Positions 36,810-44,555 of a stretch of DNA of 64,000 nucleotides are shown in pieces (the stretch's first letter is position 1; every line of letters starts with the position of its first letter). Origin of the DNA: Croceibacterium aestuarii (lineage in GTDB: Bacteria > Pseudomonadota > Alphaproteobacteria > Sphingomonadales > Sphingomonadaceae); NCBI RefSeq assembly GCF_030657335.1, contig NZ_CP131039.1:2124501-2188500 (forward strand), read 5' to 3'. The position numbers and the translations under genes are program-made. Under the pieces are notes generated by a model. That model was given only the letters and a program-made list of their open reading frames with translations. It made no database searches and was not told where the DNA came from.

Positions 36810-38387
36810 ATGATTTTGGACCGGGTCAAACCGCTGGACGCCATTCTTGCGGCAGCGGAGAAGAAGTCGCTCAAACGCACCTTGGGCTGGTTTCAGCTGA
36901 TGCTGTTTGGGATCGGCTGCGTCATCGGCACCGGCATTTTCGTTCTTACCTCGGTAGGTGCGCAGAAGGCCGGTCCGGGACTGATGCTTGCGTTCGCGAT
37001 TGCCGGCGCCGTCTGTATCGTGGCGGCGCTATGCTACGCGGAAATCGCGGCGATGATCCCCGTCGCCGGAAGCGCCTATACCTACAGTTACGCGACGATG
37101 GGCGAGTTCTTCGCCTGGACCGTAGGCTGGGCGCTGATCATGGAATACGCCATCGCCGCTTCGGCGGTGTCGGTGGGCTGGTCGGGATATTTCTCGGGCA
37201 CGGTGCTAGGAGGGTTGGGGATACACCTGCCGACCTGGCTCAGCGCCGGGCCCCTCGCGCTGGGCGGCGTCGAGGGCGGATTCATCAATCTGCCCGCATT
37301 GGTCATCGCCTTGCTGGTGACCGCACTGCTGGTCATCGGCACGAGCGAGAGCGCCAAGGTCAACGCGATCCTGGTGCTGATCAAGGTCACCGCGCTTACG
37401 GCGTTCGTGGCCATTACCCTGACGAGCTCGGAATTCGATGCCGAGCGGTTCAACCCGTTCCTGCCGGCCGGCGTGTTCGGCGGCTTCGGCACGGGCGTGG
37501 GCGCGGTCGGCGCGGCGGCGACGATGTTCTTCGCCTATGTGGGGTTCGACGCGGTTTCGACCGCGGCGGAGGAAACCAAGAACCCGCAGCGCAACGTACC
37601 GATCGGGCTGGTCGGGTCGCTGCTGTTTTGCACGGTGTTCTATATCCTCGTCGCCGCCGGGGCGATTGGGACCATCGGCGGCACGCCGATCTTCGATCCG
37701 TCGGGCACGTTCCCGCTTGAAACCGGCTCACCGGAACTGGCGCGCCAGTGCGCGATGCCGGAATATGCCCAATCGCTGGTGTGCTCGAAGGAACCGCTCG
37801 CGCACGTGCTCAAGGTGTTGGGCTTCACGGGAATCGGCAACCTGATCGGCCTGGCCGCCTTCCTCGCGCTGCCGTCGGTCATCTTGGTGCTGATCTTCGG
37901 CCAGACCCGCATCTTCTTCGTCATGAGCCGCGACGGCCTGCTGCCCGAAAAGCTCAGTTCGGTGCATCCGAAGTTCCGCACTCCGCACGTCGTCACGCTG
38001 ATCACCGGCGTGGCGGTGGCGATTGCCGCGGCGTTCTTCCCGGTCGGACAGCTGGCAGACATCTCGAACGCCGGCACGCTTTACGCCTTTCTGATGGTCG
38101 CGGTGGCGGTGCTCGTGCTGCGCAAGACCGATGCGAACCGCCCGCGCTCGTTCCGGGTTCCCGCGGTCTGGGTGATCGCGCCGCTGACGATCTTCGGCTG
38201 CGTGTTCCTGTTCCTCAACCTGCCCGCCGCGGCGATGCTGTTCCTGCCTGTCTGGGGCGCGCTCGGCCTGGTGGTCTATTTCCTCTATAGCCGCAGCCAC
38301 AGCCATCTCGGCCGCGGGATCGTGGAAGTCGTCGACGACGTCGCCGGCGAGGAGACCCAGGTGCCGATCCACCCGCCGAAGGACTGA
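36810..38387 (+). CDS. APC family amino acid permease
   Basis: A 525-residue, 12-14-helix permease like cationic amino acid transporters. The consensus helix 1 loop [15 protein letters not shown] and the helix 6 region [20 protein letters not shown] are present; the latter is typical of YfnA/CAT-like carriers. The C-terminus has 14 hydrophobic segments in total. Substrate not predictable beyond amino acids. AAGAAGGGA lies before the ATG. A strong hairpin follows 13 bases after the stop. Confidence 0.88.
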   Translation: MILDRVKPLDAILAAAEKKSLKRTLGWFQLMLFGIGCVIGTGIFVLTSVGAQKAGPGLMLAFAIAGAVCIVAALCYAEIAAMIPVAGSAYTYSYATMGEFFAWTVGWALIMEYAIAASAVSVGWSGYFSGTVLGGLGIHLPTWLSAGPLALGGVEGGFINLPALVIALLVTALLVIGTSESAKVNAILVLIKVTALTAFVAITLTSSEFDAERFNPFLPAGVFGGFGTGVGAVGAAATMFFAYVGFDAVSTAAEETKNPQRNVPIGLVGSLLFCTVFYILVAAGAIGTIGGTPIFDPSGTFPLETGSPELARQCAMPEYAQSLVCSKEPLAHVLKVLGFTGIGNLIGLAAFLALPSVILVLIFGQTRIFFVMSRDGLLPEKLSSVHPKFRTPHVVTLITGVAVAIAAAFFPVGQLADISNAGTLYAFLMVAVAVLVLRKTDANRPRSFRVPAVWVIAPLTIFGCVFLFLNLPAAAMLFLPVWGALGLVVYFLYSRSHSHLGRGIVEVVDDVAGEETQVPIHPPKD

Positions 38388-38399
38388 CTGCAATGAAAC

Positions 38400-38427
38400 G
38401 GGGCCGCCTCTTGGTGGAGGCGGCCCC
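38400..38427. terminator. Hairpin between convergent genes, probable bidirectional terminator
   Basis: An 11-base perfect stem (38400-38410 with 38417-38427) and a 6-base loop lie between the permease stop and the minus-strand PNPOx gene. On the minus strand it is followed by GTTTCATT, on the plus strand no T-run is seen. Confidence 0.6.
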
Positions 38428-38490
38428 GACGCGGTGACGAACGCGTCCCGCTTTTATCCGGCCCTGGCAGCGTTGCGGTTGACCGATGTT

Positions 38491-38958
38491 CTAGAGCGTC
38501 GTTTCGGTGTGTTCCTCGCGGGCATCTTCGGTCACATCGAAGCCGAGCAGCATTTTCACGTTGTCGGTGAAGCCGAGATCGCTGTTCCAGATTTCGGCCT
38601 GGCCGAGGTCCATGCGCAGCATGATGAGGTTGGGATCGTCCTTGCCGTCGAACCATGCTTCGATGACGGTGTTCCACTGCTTGTCGCGCCGTTCGCGGCT
38701 GGTTTCCTCGCTCAGGGTGCCGGTGAAGCGGGCGAACATGTCGTGGCCCTTTCCGGCGAAGGTCGCAGTCGCCGGCCCCATTGCGGCGAGCGGATGGTCG
38801 CGGCGGGTGAAGAACCAGATTGTGCCGTTTGCGTCCTCGTCGAGCTGGGCCGTCATCGGAACCGCGGTGGCGGGATCGGCGTTGCGCTGGAGGAACAGGA
38901 AGGGGCTGTCGGCGAGGGCCGACCAGAAGCTGTTCTTCAATTCCTTGGTATCGCTCAT
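38491..38958 (-). CDS. Pyridoxamine 5'-phosphate oxidase-like (general stress protein 26 type) protein
   Basis: A 155-residue split-barrel flavin-binding protein. MTAQLDEDANGTIWFFTRRD and GKGHDMFARFTGTL are typical of the Ydaa/GSP26 group, which bind FMN, FAD or F420 and are often stress induced. AAGGAG precedes the ATG at 38958 by a good spacing; the longer open frame upstream is antisense to imuA. It is divergent from imuA, and the imuA LexA box lies in the 135-base gap between them, so its regulation could be shared, although a distant role in SOS is speculative. Confidence 0.8.
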   Translation of the reverse strand: MSDTKELKNSFWSALADSPFLFLQRNADPATAVPMTAQLDEDANGTIWFFTRRDHPLAAMGPATATFAGKGHDMFARFTGTLSEETSRERRDKQWNTVIEAWFDGKDDPNLIMLRMDLGQAEIWNSDLGFTDNVKMLLGFDVTEDAREEHTETTL

Positions 38959-39061
38959 GTCTGTCTCCTTTGCCCGTCCAACGGAGGGTCCGAGAAGATG
39001 GTTCCGCCGGGGGCGGCGGGGCGAAGCCGGGCTGCGCCCGATTGCCATGCCGCCGAATAGG

Positions 39062-39076
39062 GAACATAACAAGAAC
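39062..39076. promoter_or_regulatory. LexA box upstream of imuA
   Basis: GAAC-N7-GAAC (39062-39065 and 39073-39076), an exact match to the alphaproteobacterial SOS box. It lies 18 bases before the imuA start. Confidence 0.85.
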
Positions 39077-39093
39077 ACAGGAGTCGATTCGTC

Positions 39094-39852
39094 ATGGACC
39101 TTTCCACCTTGCCCACTGCCGGCGGGCTCTCTTCGCTCGGCGAGCGCGCACGCCGCTGGCGCCCGGGCCTCGCCGGTGCGCGCCATGCCGAGGTTTTTGC
39201 CCGCGGCGGTGAGGGATGCGGCGCGGCGGCGGCGCTGGCGCTGGCGCTCGACGGACTGCGGGCGGACGGGGCGGAATGGGGCCAAAGCGACAACGATCAG
39301 CGCGCCGTATTGTGGGTGCAGGATGCCGCCGCCATCCGGCTCGGCGGAAGGCCCTATCGCCACGGCTTGCCCGATGGGCTGCGCCGCCGATTGATTCATG
39401 TCGCGGCGAAGACGCCGGAGGACGCGCTGTTCGCGCTGGAAGAAGGCGTGCGCTGCCGCGACATGGCCTTCGTGCTGGGCGAGATTGCCGGCAACCCGCG
39501 CGCGCTCGATTTCGTCGCCTCGCGCCGCCTTAGCCTCGCGGCGGAAAGGCATGGCGTGCCGCTGTGGCTCGTGCGGCTTGATGCGGCGCGCGATCTCAGC
39601 TCGGCGCGAATGCGCTGGGATGTCTGTTCGGCCCCGTCACCGCGTCCGCGCTGGAACCCCGCCGCCCCCGGCCGCCCGGCCTGGCGCGCCGAGCTGTTCC
39701 GCGCCCGCTCTCACATTCCCGGAGAATGGATGCTGATGGATGGGCCCGGCGGTCTCACTGCGGAATCTTCGGCAGCCGAGCCGACTCATGGCGACACCGG
39801 TTCCGGACGGGCGGAAGACCTGCGGGAAATGACTCAAAACCGCTCGGCCTGA
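39094..39852 (+). CDS. imuA: ImuA-like mutasome accessory protein
   Basis: A 252-residue RecA/SulA-related protein of the ImuA group, encoded directly upstream of imuB. Landmarks are GCGAAAALALALDGLRADG (degenerate P-loop region), VLWVQDAAAIRLGGRPY, the EEGVRCRDMAFVLGE segment and RRLSLAAERHGVPLWLVR. In Caulobacter and relatives imuA, imuB and dnaE2 are the SOS-induced error-prone translesion synthesis cassette. A LexA box sits just upstream. The gene ends 20 bases before the imuB start. Confidence 0.85.
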   Translation: MDLSTLPTAGGLSSLGERARRWRPGLAGARHAEVFARGGEGCGAAAALALALDGLRADGAEWGQSDNDQRAVLWVQDAAAIRLGGRPYRHGLPDGLRRRLIHVAAKTPEDALFALEEGVRCRDMAFVLGEIAGNPRALDFVASRRLSLAAERHGVPLWLVRLDAARDLSSARMRWDVCSAPSPRPRWNPAAPGRPAWRAELFRARSHIPGEWMLMDGPGGLTAESSAAEPTHGDTGSGRAEDLREMTQNRSA

Positions 39853-39871
39853 GGCTGCCCAAGGCACGGCC

Positions 39872-41443
39872 GTGGTATCCCCCAATCCTTCCCGCCGGAT
39901 CATGTCGATCTGGCTGCCCCGCCTGGCGATCGATCGCTGGCGGCAGGCCGAAGGCCTTCAGGAAGGGCAGGGGGCGGACGCCGAGCCGCTCGTCCTGATT
40001 ACCGAAACCGCGCACGGGCCGCGGATCAATGCCGCCAACCGCGCTGGGCTGCAGGCCGGGGCGCAGCCGGGCATGATGGTGGCCGACGCGCGCACGCTGT
40101 GCCCCGCGCTGAAAACGCTGCCGAGCGACCCGGCGGGCGATCGCGACTTCCTCGAACGGCTTGCGCTGTGGGCGCGGCGCTGGGGTCCTTGGAGTGCGAT
40201 CGATCCGCCCGACGCCGTGCTGGTCGACGTGACCGCGGTGGCGCACCTGTTCGGCGGCGAGGATCGCCTGCTGGCCGATGCGGCCGAGCTGTTCGGCCAC
40301 CGCGGCCTCACCGCGCGTCTCGCCATCGCCCCGACCGCCGGGGCGGCCTGGGCGCTGTCGCATTATGGGCAACAGTGCAGCATTCTTTCTCCCCCGGTCG
40401 AAGTGAATATTCCGGCGATGCTTTCCGATCTCCCGGTCGCCGCGCTGCGTCTCGATGGCGACGTGCTGACCGTGCTGCGCCGCCTCGGGCTCAAGCGGCT
40501 CGGCCAGCTCGAGGGGATCGGGCGCGACGCGTTGCAGCGCCGTTTCCGCACCCGCCGCGCGCCGGCGGCCAACCCGTTGACCCGGATGGACCAGCTGCTC
40601 GGCCGCGTGCCCGAGCCGCTGCTGCCGGTTGTCCCTGTGCAAATCCCGCTGGTCCAGCGCCGCCTGCTCGAGCCGATCCGCCACCGCCCGCTGCTCGACA
40701 CCGTGCTTGCCGACCTCGCTGCCGACATGGCGCGCGAACTCGAAGGGCAGGGGCAGGGCGCACGGCGGCTCGAGCTGGGGCTATGGCGGGTCGACGGCGA
40801 GGTGGTCGTGCGCGCGCTCGAACTCGCCGCCGCGACCCGCGACGCCGCGCACATCGTCCGCCTGTTCGCCGCCAAGATCGACGACGTCGATGCCGGGTTC
40901 GGGATCGAAATGGTCCGCCTGCGCGCCAGCTGGGCCGAGCCGCTGGCGCTCGAACAAATCGATATCGAGGCCGCGGCCGAGGAGCACGGCACCAGCCTCG
41001 CGGCTTGCATCGACCGCCTGGCCGTGCGGCTCGGGCCGAAAGCGGTGCGCCGCCCGGTCCCGCGCGCCAGCCACATCCCCGAACGCGCGCAAGGCTGGCA
41101 GCCGCCGCTCGAACCCGAAGCAGCCAGCCAGGGCGAACTCGCCTTCCACGCCCGGCCCCTGAAGCTGCTCGACCGCCCCGAGCCGATCGCCGTGCTCTAC
41201 GCCAGCCCCGACGGCTTGCCGCAACGCTTCCGCTGGCGCGGCGCGGTGCACGAGGTCGCTCGCGCCGAAGGCCCCGAACGCATCGCTCCCGAATGGTGGC
41301 GCGAAACCGGCCGTGCCCGCTTGCGTGACTACTACCGCGTCGAGGACGGCGAAGGCCGGCGCTACTGGATCTATCGCCTCGGGCTGGCGGGGGACGGGCG
41401 CGGCGGGCCACCCGACTGGTTCATGCAGGGGCTGTGTGGGTAG
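39872..41443 (+). CDS. imuB: ImuB, Y-family-like protein of the mutasome
   Basis: A 523-residue protein related to Y-family polymerases but lacking catalytic activity in known ImuB. Present are RIMSIWLPRLAIDRW, the palm-like LVDVTAVAHLFGGEDRLL, a helix-hairpin-helix region (LGLKRLGQLEGIGRDALQR) and a C-terminal RVEDGEGRRYWIYRLGL. It bridges the beta clamp and DnaE2 in other species; the clamp motif was not pinned down here. I start at GTG 39872; ATG 39902 is an alternative. It ends where the convergent dioxygenase begins. Confidence 0.88.
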   Translation: MVSPNPSRRIMSIWLPRLAIDRWRQAEGLQEGQGADAEPLVLITETAHGPRINAANRAGLQAGAQPGMMVADARTLCPALKTLPSDPAGDRDFLERLALWARRWGPWSAIDPPDAVLVDVTAVAHLFGGEDRLLADAAELFGHRGLTARLAIAPTAGAAWALSHYGQQCSILSPPVEVNIPAMLSDLPVAALRLDGDVLTVLRRLGLKRLGQLEGIGRDALQRRFRTRRAPAANPLTRMDQLLGRVPEPLLPVVPVQIPLVQRRLLEPIRHRPLLDTVLADLAADMARELEGQGQGARRLELGLWRVDGEVVVRALELAAATRDAAHIVRLFAAKIDDVDAGFGIEMVRLRASWAEPLALEQIDIEAAAEEHGTSLAACIDRLAVRLGPKAVRRPVPRASHIPERAQGWQPPLEPEAASQGELAFHARPLKLLDRPEPIAVLYASPDGLPQRFRWRGAVHEVARAEGPERIAPEWWRETGRARLRDYYRVEDGEGRRYWIYRLGLAGDGRGGPPDWFMQGLCG

Positions 41444-42336
41444 TTACCGCACCGGCGCTTCCCCGTTCACCGTCACCCGGTGCATCACCCGCCGCTCGCC
41501 GGCGTAGTCGTTAAGCGCATAGTGCAGCGTGGCGCGGTTGTCCCAGAAGGCGACGTCGCCGGCCTGCCAGCGCCAGCGGCAGGTGAACGGCTCGCGGGTC
41601 GCCTGGGCCATCAGGTAGTCGAGCAGCGGAGCGCTTTCCTCCTCGGTCATGTCGGCGAAGCGCGGGGTGAAGGCGCCGCTGACATAGTAGAGCATGCGCC
41701 CGCTTTCGGGGTGGGTGCGGACCAGCGGGTGCGGGTGCTCCCAGTGCGCCGCCGAGGTGGGCGAGGAACGAACCGAGCTGTCCTTGCCCCAGTCGAGCGC
41801 CTTCTCACCGTAGATCTTGGCGGGGGTGTGCATGACGACGAGGTTGTCGATCAGGCGCTTCATTCCCTCCGATAGATCGTCGTATGCGAGGTAAAGGTTC
41901 GACCACAGCGTGTCGCCGCCGACTTCGGGCACCTCCTTCGCATAGAGGATCGAGCCGAGCGGCGGTTCGGGCAGGTAGGTGACGTCGCCATGCCAGGCGC
42001 CGCCGAAATTGCGCGTGTCGGTCGGTTCCTGCCGCACCTCGATGATGTCGGGATAGTCCTCCATCCCCTCGACCTGGTCGTGCCGGCCCAGCGTGCCGAA
42101 CCGCTTGGCGAAGGCGAGGTGCTGTTCGGGCGTCTTTTTTGTCCGCGAAAGAAGATGACCAGGTGTTCGACCAGCGCGCGGCGGATTTCGGCCACCGTCT
42201 CGTCGTCGAGTTCGGCCGCCATGTCGACGCCGTCGACCACCGCACCGAGCGACGCCGAGTAGCGGGTGACGCCGATGCGGCGGTAATCGCTCCACTGACC
42301 CTGCGGGGTGATCCGCCGTCCGACAATTGCGCTCAT
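41444..42336 (-). pseudogene. TauD/TfdA-family dioxygenase, frameshifted
   Basis: An Fe(II)/2-oxoglutarate dioxygenase of about 297 residues if repaired. The N-terminal part (MSAIVGRRITPQGQWSDYRR ... VIFFRGQK) is in one frame and the rest (TPEQHLAFAKRFGTLG onward) in another. The break lies at a six-T run on the plus strand (42135-42140; six As in the gene), and restoring one A joins the frames. The HxD metal motif (WHGD) and the C-terminal MHRV histidine are intact in the second frame. It overlaps the upstream MFS gene by 4 bases. It could be a real pseudogene or a homopolymer sequencing error. Confidence 0.8.
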
Positions 42337-43682
42337 ACAACTACCGCCTTGCGCTTGGGTTCGATCTGGCAGTCGACGATGAATGCCGCGGCGAAAATCA
42401 TCACCGCAATCACCGCCAGAGTGACGAAATACCAGACGAAATTGGTGCCGAGATTCATCAGCCAGCCGCCGCCCATGACCATGGTGATCGACATGACCCG
42501 GCCCGAAGTGATGACGAAGCCGATCCCGCCGGCGCGGCAGGAATGCGGATAGCCCGAGGCCATGACGACGTAGAACACCGTGATCATCATGCTCACCAGC
42601 CCAACGGCGAGTCCTTCGAGCAGGATGATCGTCTCGCGCTGGACGGGCGTGGGTGCGCCGTCGAGCCCGCCGACCATCACGCCGAGCGCGACGATCGTCG
42701 CGAGGATCGCCGCCGCGCCGACGACCGTCACCGTTCGCGAACCGAACGTGCGGGTGGTGAAACCCGCCGAAAGGCCGCCGACAATCGAGAGAATGCCTTG
42801 CCAGAAGCTCGCCCGCAGCGCCTGGTCGAGCGGAAAACCGGCAGAAGTCAGCAGTTCGGGGGTCCAGTTGAGAATGCCGTAGACCAGCGTCGTCGTGGCG
42901 GAGAAGCTGATGACCATGCCGATGTTGAGCCGCAGGTTGCGGCGGTGGAAGACCCCGACCAGCTCGCCTTCGGGGACTCCGGCCTCTTGCAGCGATTCGG
43001 GCAACAGCTCGATATCCGCGGCGATGACCCGTGCGGCGCTCTTCTGTGCCGCCGCACGCTTGCCACGCGCCAGCAGGAACGAGGGCGGCTCGCGCAGGAC
43101 TAGCACGATCAACACGCCCAGCACGATCGAGACGAGGCCGAAGATGGTGAATGCCCCGCGCCAACCATATGCGGGCAGCAGCAACGGCATGACCGCGGCG
43201 CTGATCGAGATGCCGACCGGGATGCCGACCGACAGGAACGAGACGGCGTGCGGACGCCACTTTTCCGAGACCCAGTCGCTGACCAGTGCCAGCGCGTTCG
43301 GATAGGCGGCGCCGAAGCCGAGCCCCCCGAGTACGCGCACCGCGGTCATTTCCCAGACCGTGTTCGTATGCGCCGCGATCATGGTCGAAGCGCCGAAGAT
43401 GAGGCACGCGATGAACAGGGTGCGGAGCCGGCCGATCCTGTCGCCGAGCATTCCGCCGAAGAACGAGCCGAAGCCCATGCCGAACAGCGAGGCAGCCAGC
43501 GCCGGGCCGAACGATGCGCGGTCGATGCCCCATTCCTCGAGGATGACCGGGGTGACCAGCGATAGCGATTGCAGGTCGATCCCGTCGATGACCAGCAACG
43601 CCAGCCCGAAAATCATCACCACGACCTGGAAAGGCCTGAGCGGCCGGTCGGCGATCGCCGCGCTGAATGTCGACTGGCGCAT
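42333..43682 (-). CDS. MFS transporter, aromatic acid:H+ symporter type
   Basis: A 449-residue 12-helix carrier with the AAHS hallmarks: GLALLVIDGIDLQSLSLV near the N-terminus and the motif GMLGDRIGRLRTL between helices 2 and 3, plus AVRVLGGLGFGAAYPNALAL. These carry small organic acids. GAGGAGAG precedes the ATG at 43682; the longer open frame is antisense to udgX. The dioxygenase gene overlaps its end by 4 bases, so the pair probably imported and oxidised one substrate. This operon lies between imuAB and udgX-dnaE2. Confidence 0.85.
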   Translation of the reverse strand: MRQSTFSAAIADRPLRPFQVVVMIFGLALLVIDGIDLQSLSLVTPVILEEWGIDRASFGPALAASLFGMGFGSFFGGMLGDRIGRLRTLFIACLIFGASTMIAAHTNTVWEMTAVRVLGGLGFGAAYPNALALVSDWVSEKWRPHAVSFLSVGIPVGISISAAVMPLLLPAYGWRGAFTIFGLVSIVLGVLIVLVLREPPSFLLARGKRAAAQKSAARVIAADIELLPESLQEAGVPEGELVGVFHRRNLRLNIGMVISFSATTTLVYGILNWTPELLTSAGFPLDQALRASFWQGILSIVGGLSAGFTTRTFGSRTVTVVGAAAILATIVALGVMVGGLDGAPTPVQRETIILLEGLAVGLVSMMITVFYVVMASGYPHSCRAGGIGFVITSGRVMSITMVMGGGWLMNLGTNFVWYFVTLAVIAVMIFAAAFIVDCQIEPKRKAVVV

Positions 43683-43775
43683 GTGCTCTCCTCTTCCCGG
43701 AGCGAGTGTGTCAGCGGTTTTTGACTTCGTCCACAGCAATGCGCCGGGCGTAGGGGCTAGGCGAATCCGCCGTGA

Positions 43776-43790
43776 GAACATATAAGGAAC
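43776..43790. promoter_or_regulatory. LexA box upstream of udgX-dnaE2
   Basis: GAAC-N7-GAAC (43776-43779 and 43787-43790), same spacing as the imuA site, about 94 bases before the udgX start. Confidence 0.85.
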
Positions 43791-43883
43791 AAATGTATTC
43801 GCTCGAGTCCCGTCCCAAGCCATGCATCGATCTGCGGCCCGGCGCGTTCGATGAATGTGAACATGCAGGCGAAGGAAGGAGTC

Positions 43884-44510
43884 ATGACCGGGACAGACGA
43901 GGACGATGTGCGGCCGACGTCGCTGGCAGCTATCGACAGGGCCATTCACCAATGTCGGCGCTGCCCGATCGGCCTGCTCGACAACACCGCGGTGATGGGC
44001 GAAGGGCTCAAGCGCTCGATCCTGATGGTGGTGGGCGAGCAGCCGGGCGACCAGGAAGACCGCGCCGGCAAACCTTTCGTCGGTCCGTCCGGGCAATTGC
44101 TCGACCGCTATCTCGCCGAGGCCGGGATCGACCGCGAGGCGACCTATGTCACCAACGCGGTCAAGCACTTCAAGTTCGTCCAGCGCGGAAAGCGGCGGCT
44201 GCACCAATCGCCGACCAGTGGGGAGATCGACGCCTGTCGCTGGTGGCTCGACAGCGAGCTGGCGGTGGTGCGGCCGAAGGTCGTGCTGGCGCTTGGCGGC
44301 AGTGCGGCTCGCGGCGTGCTCGGCAAGAGCGTAACGATTTCGCGCACCCGCGGCCACCCAATCCCGCTCGACGGCGGCGGCGAGGCCTGGGTCACGGCCC
44401 ATCCCTCGTATTTGCTGCGCCTGAGGGACGCGAAAAAGCGCGAGCAGGAGCGGCTGTTCAGGGCCGACCTCGCGGCGGTCGCGGAGCGGCTGGCGGAGCT
44501 TTCCGCATGA
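43884..44510 (+). CDS. udgX: UdgX-type uracil-DNA glycosylase
   Basis: A 208-residue uracil-DNA glycosylase superfamily protein. It has the active-site segment MVVGEQPGDQEDRAGKPFVG and a family-specific loop KFVQRGKRRLHQSPTSGEI; in characterised UdgX a histidine in this KRRxH motif becomes covalently bonded to DNA after uracil removal. Three cysteines (QCRRC, DACRWW) fit an iron-sulfur cluster. HPSYLLRLRD is the C-terminal motif. I chose the ATG at 43884, preceded by GGAAGGAG. It is 45 bases upstream of dnaE2 behind a LexA box, so the two are probably co-induced by DNA damage. Confidence 0.88.
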   Translation: MTGTDEDDVRPTSLAAIDRAIHQCRRCPIGLLDNTAVMGEGLKRSILMVVGEQPGDQEDRAGKPFVGPSGQLLDRYLAEAGIDREATYVTNAVKHFKFVQRGKRRLHQSPTSGEIDACRWWLDSELAVVRPKVVLALGGSAARGVLGKSVTISRTRGHPIPLDGGGEAWVTAHPSYLLRLRDAKKREQERLFRADLAAVAERLAELSA

Positions 44511-44555
44511 TCGTCATTTTTCCTCGTCTGACTGAGGGCTGAAAGTCCGTCGGTC

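Noticed and set aside
42120-42145. Programmed -1 frameshift in the TauD-like gene
   Set aside because: The A6 run could slip, but no proper X-XXY-YYZ heptamer in the right phase or stimulatory structure is evident; a missing base is simpler.
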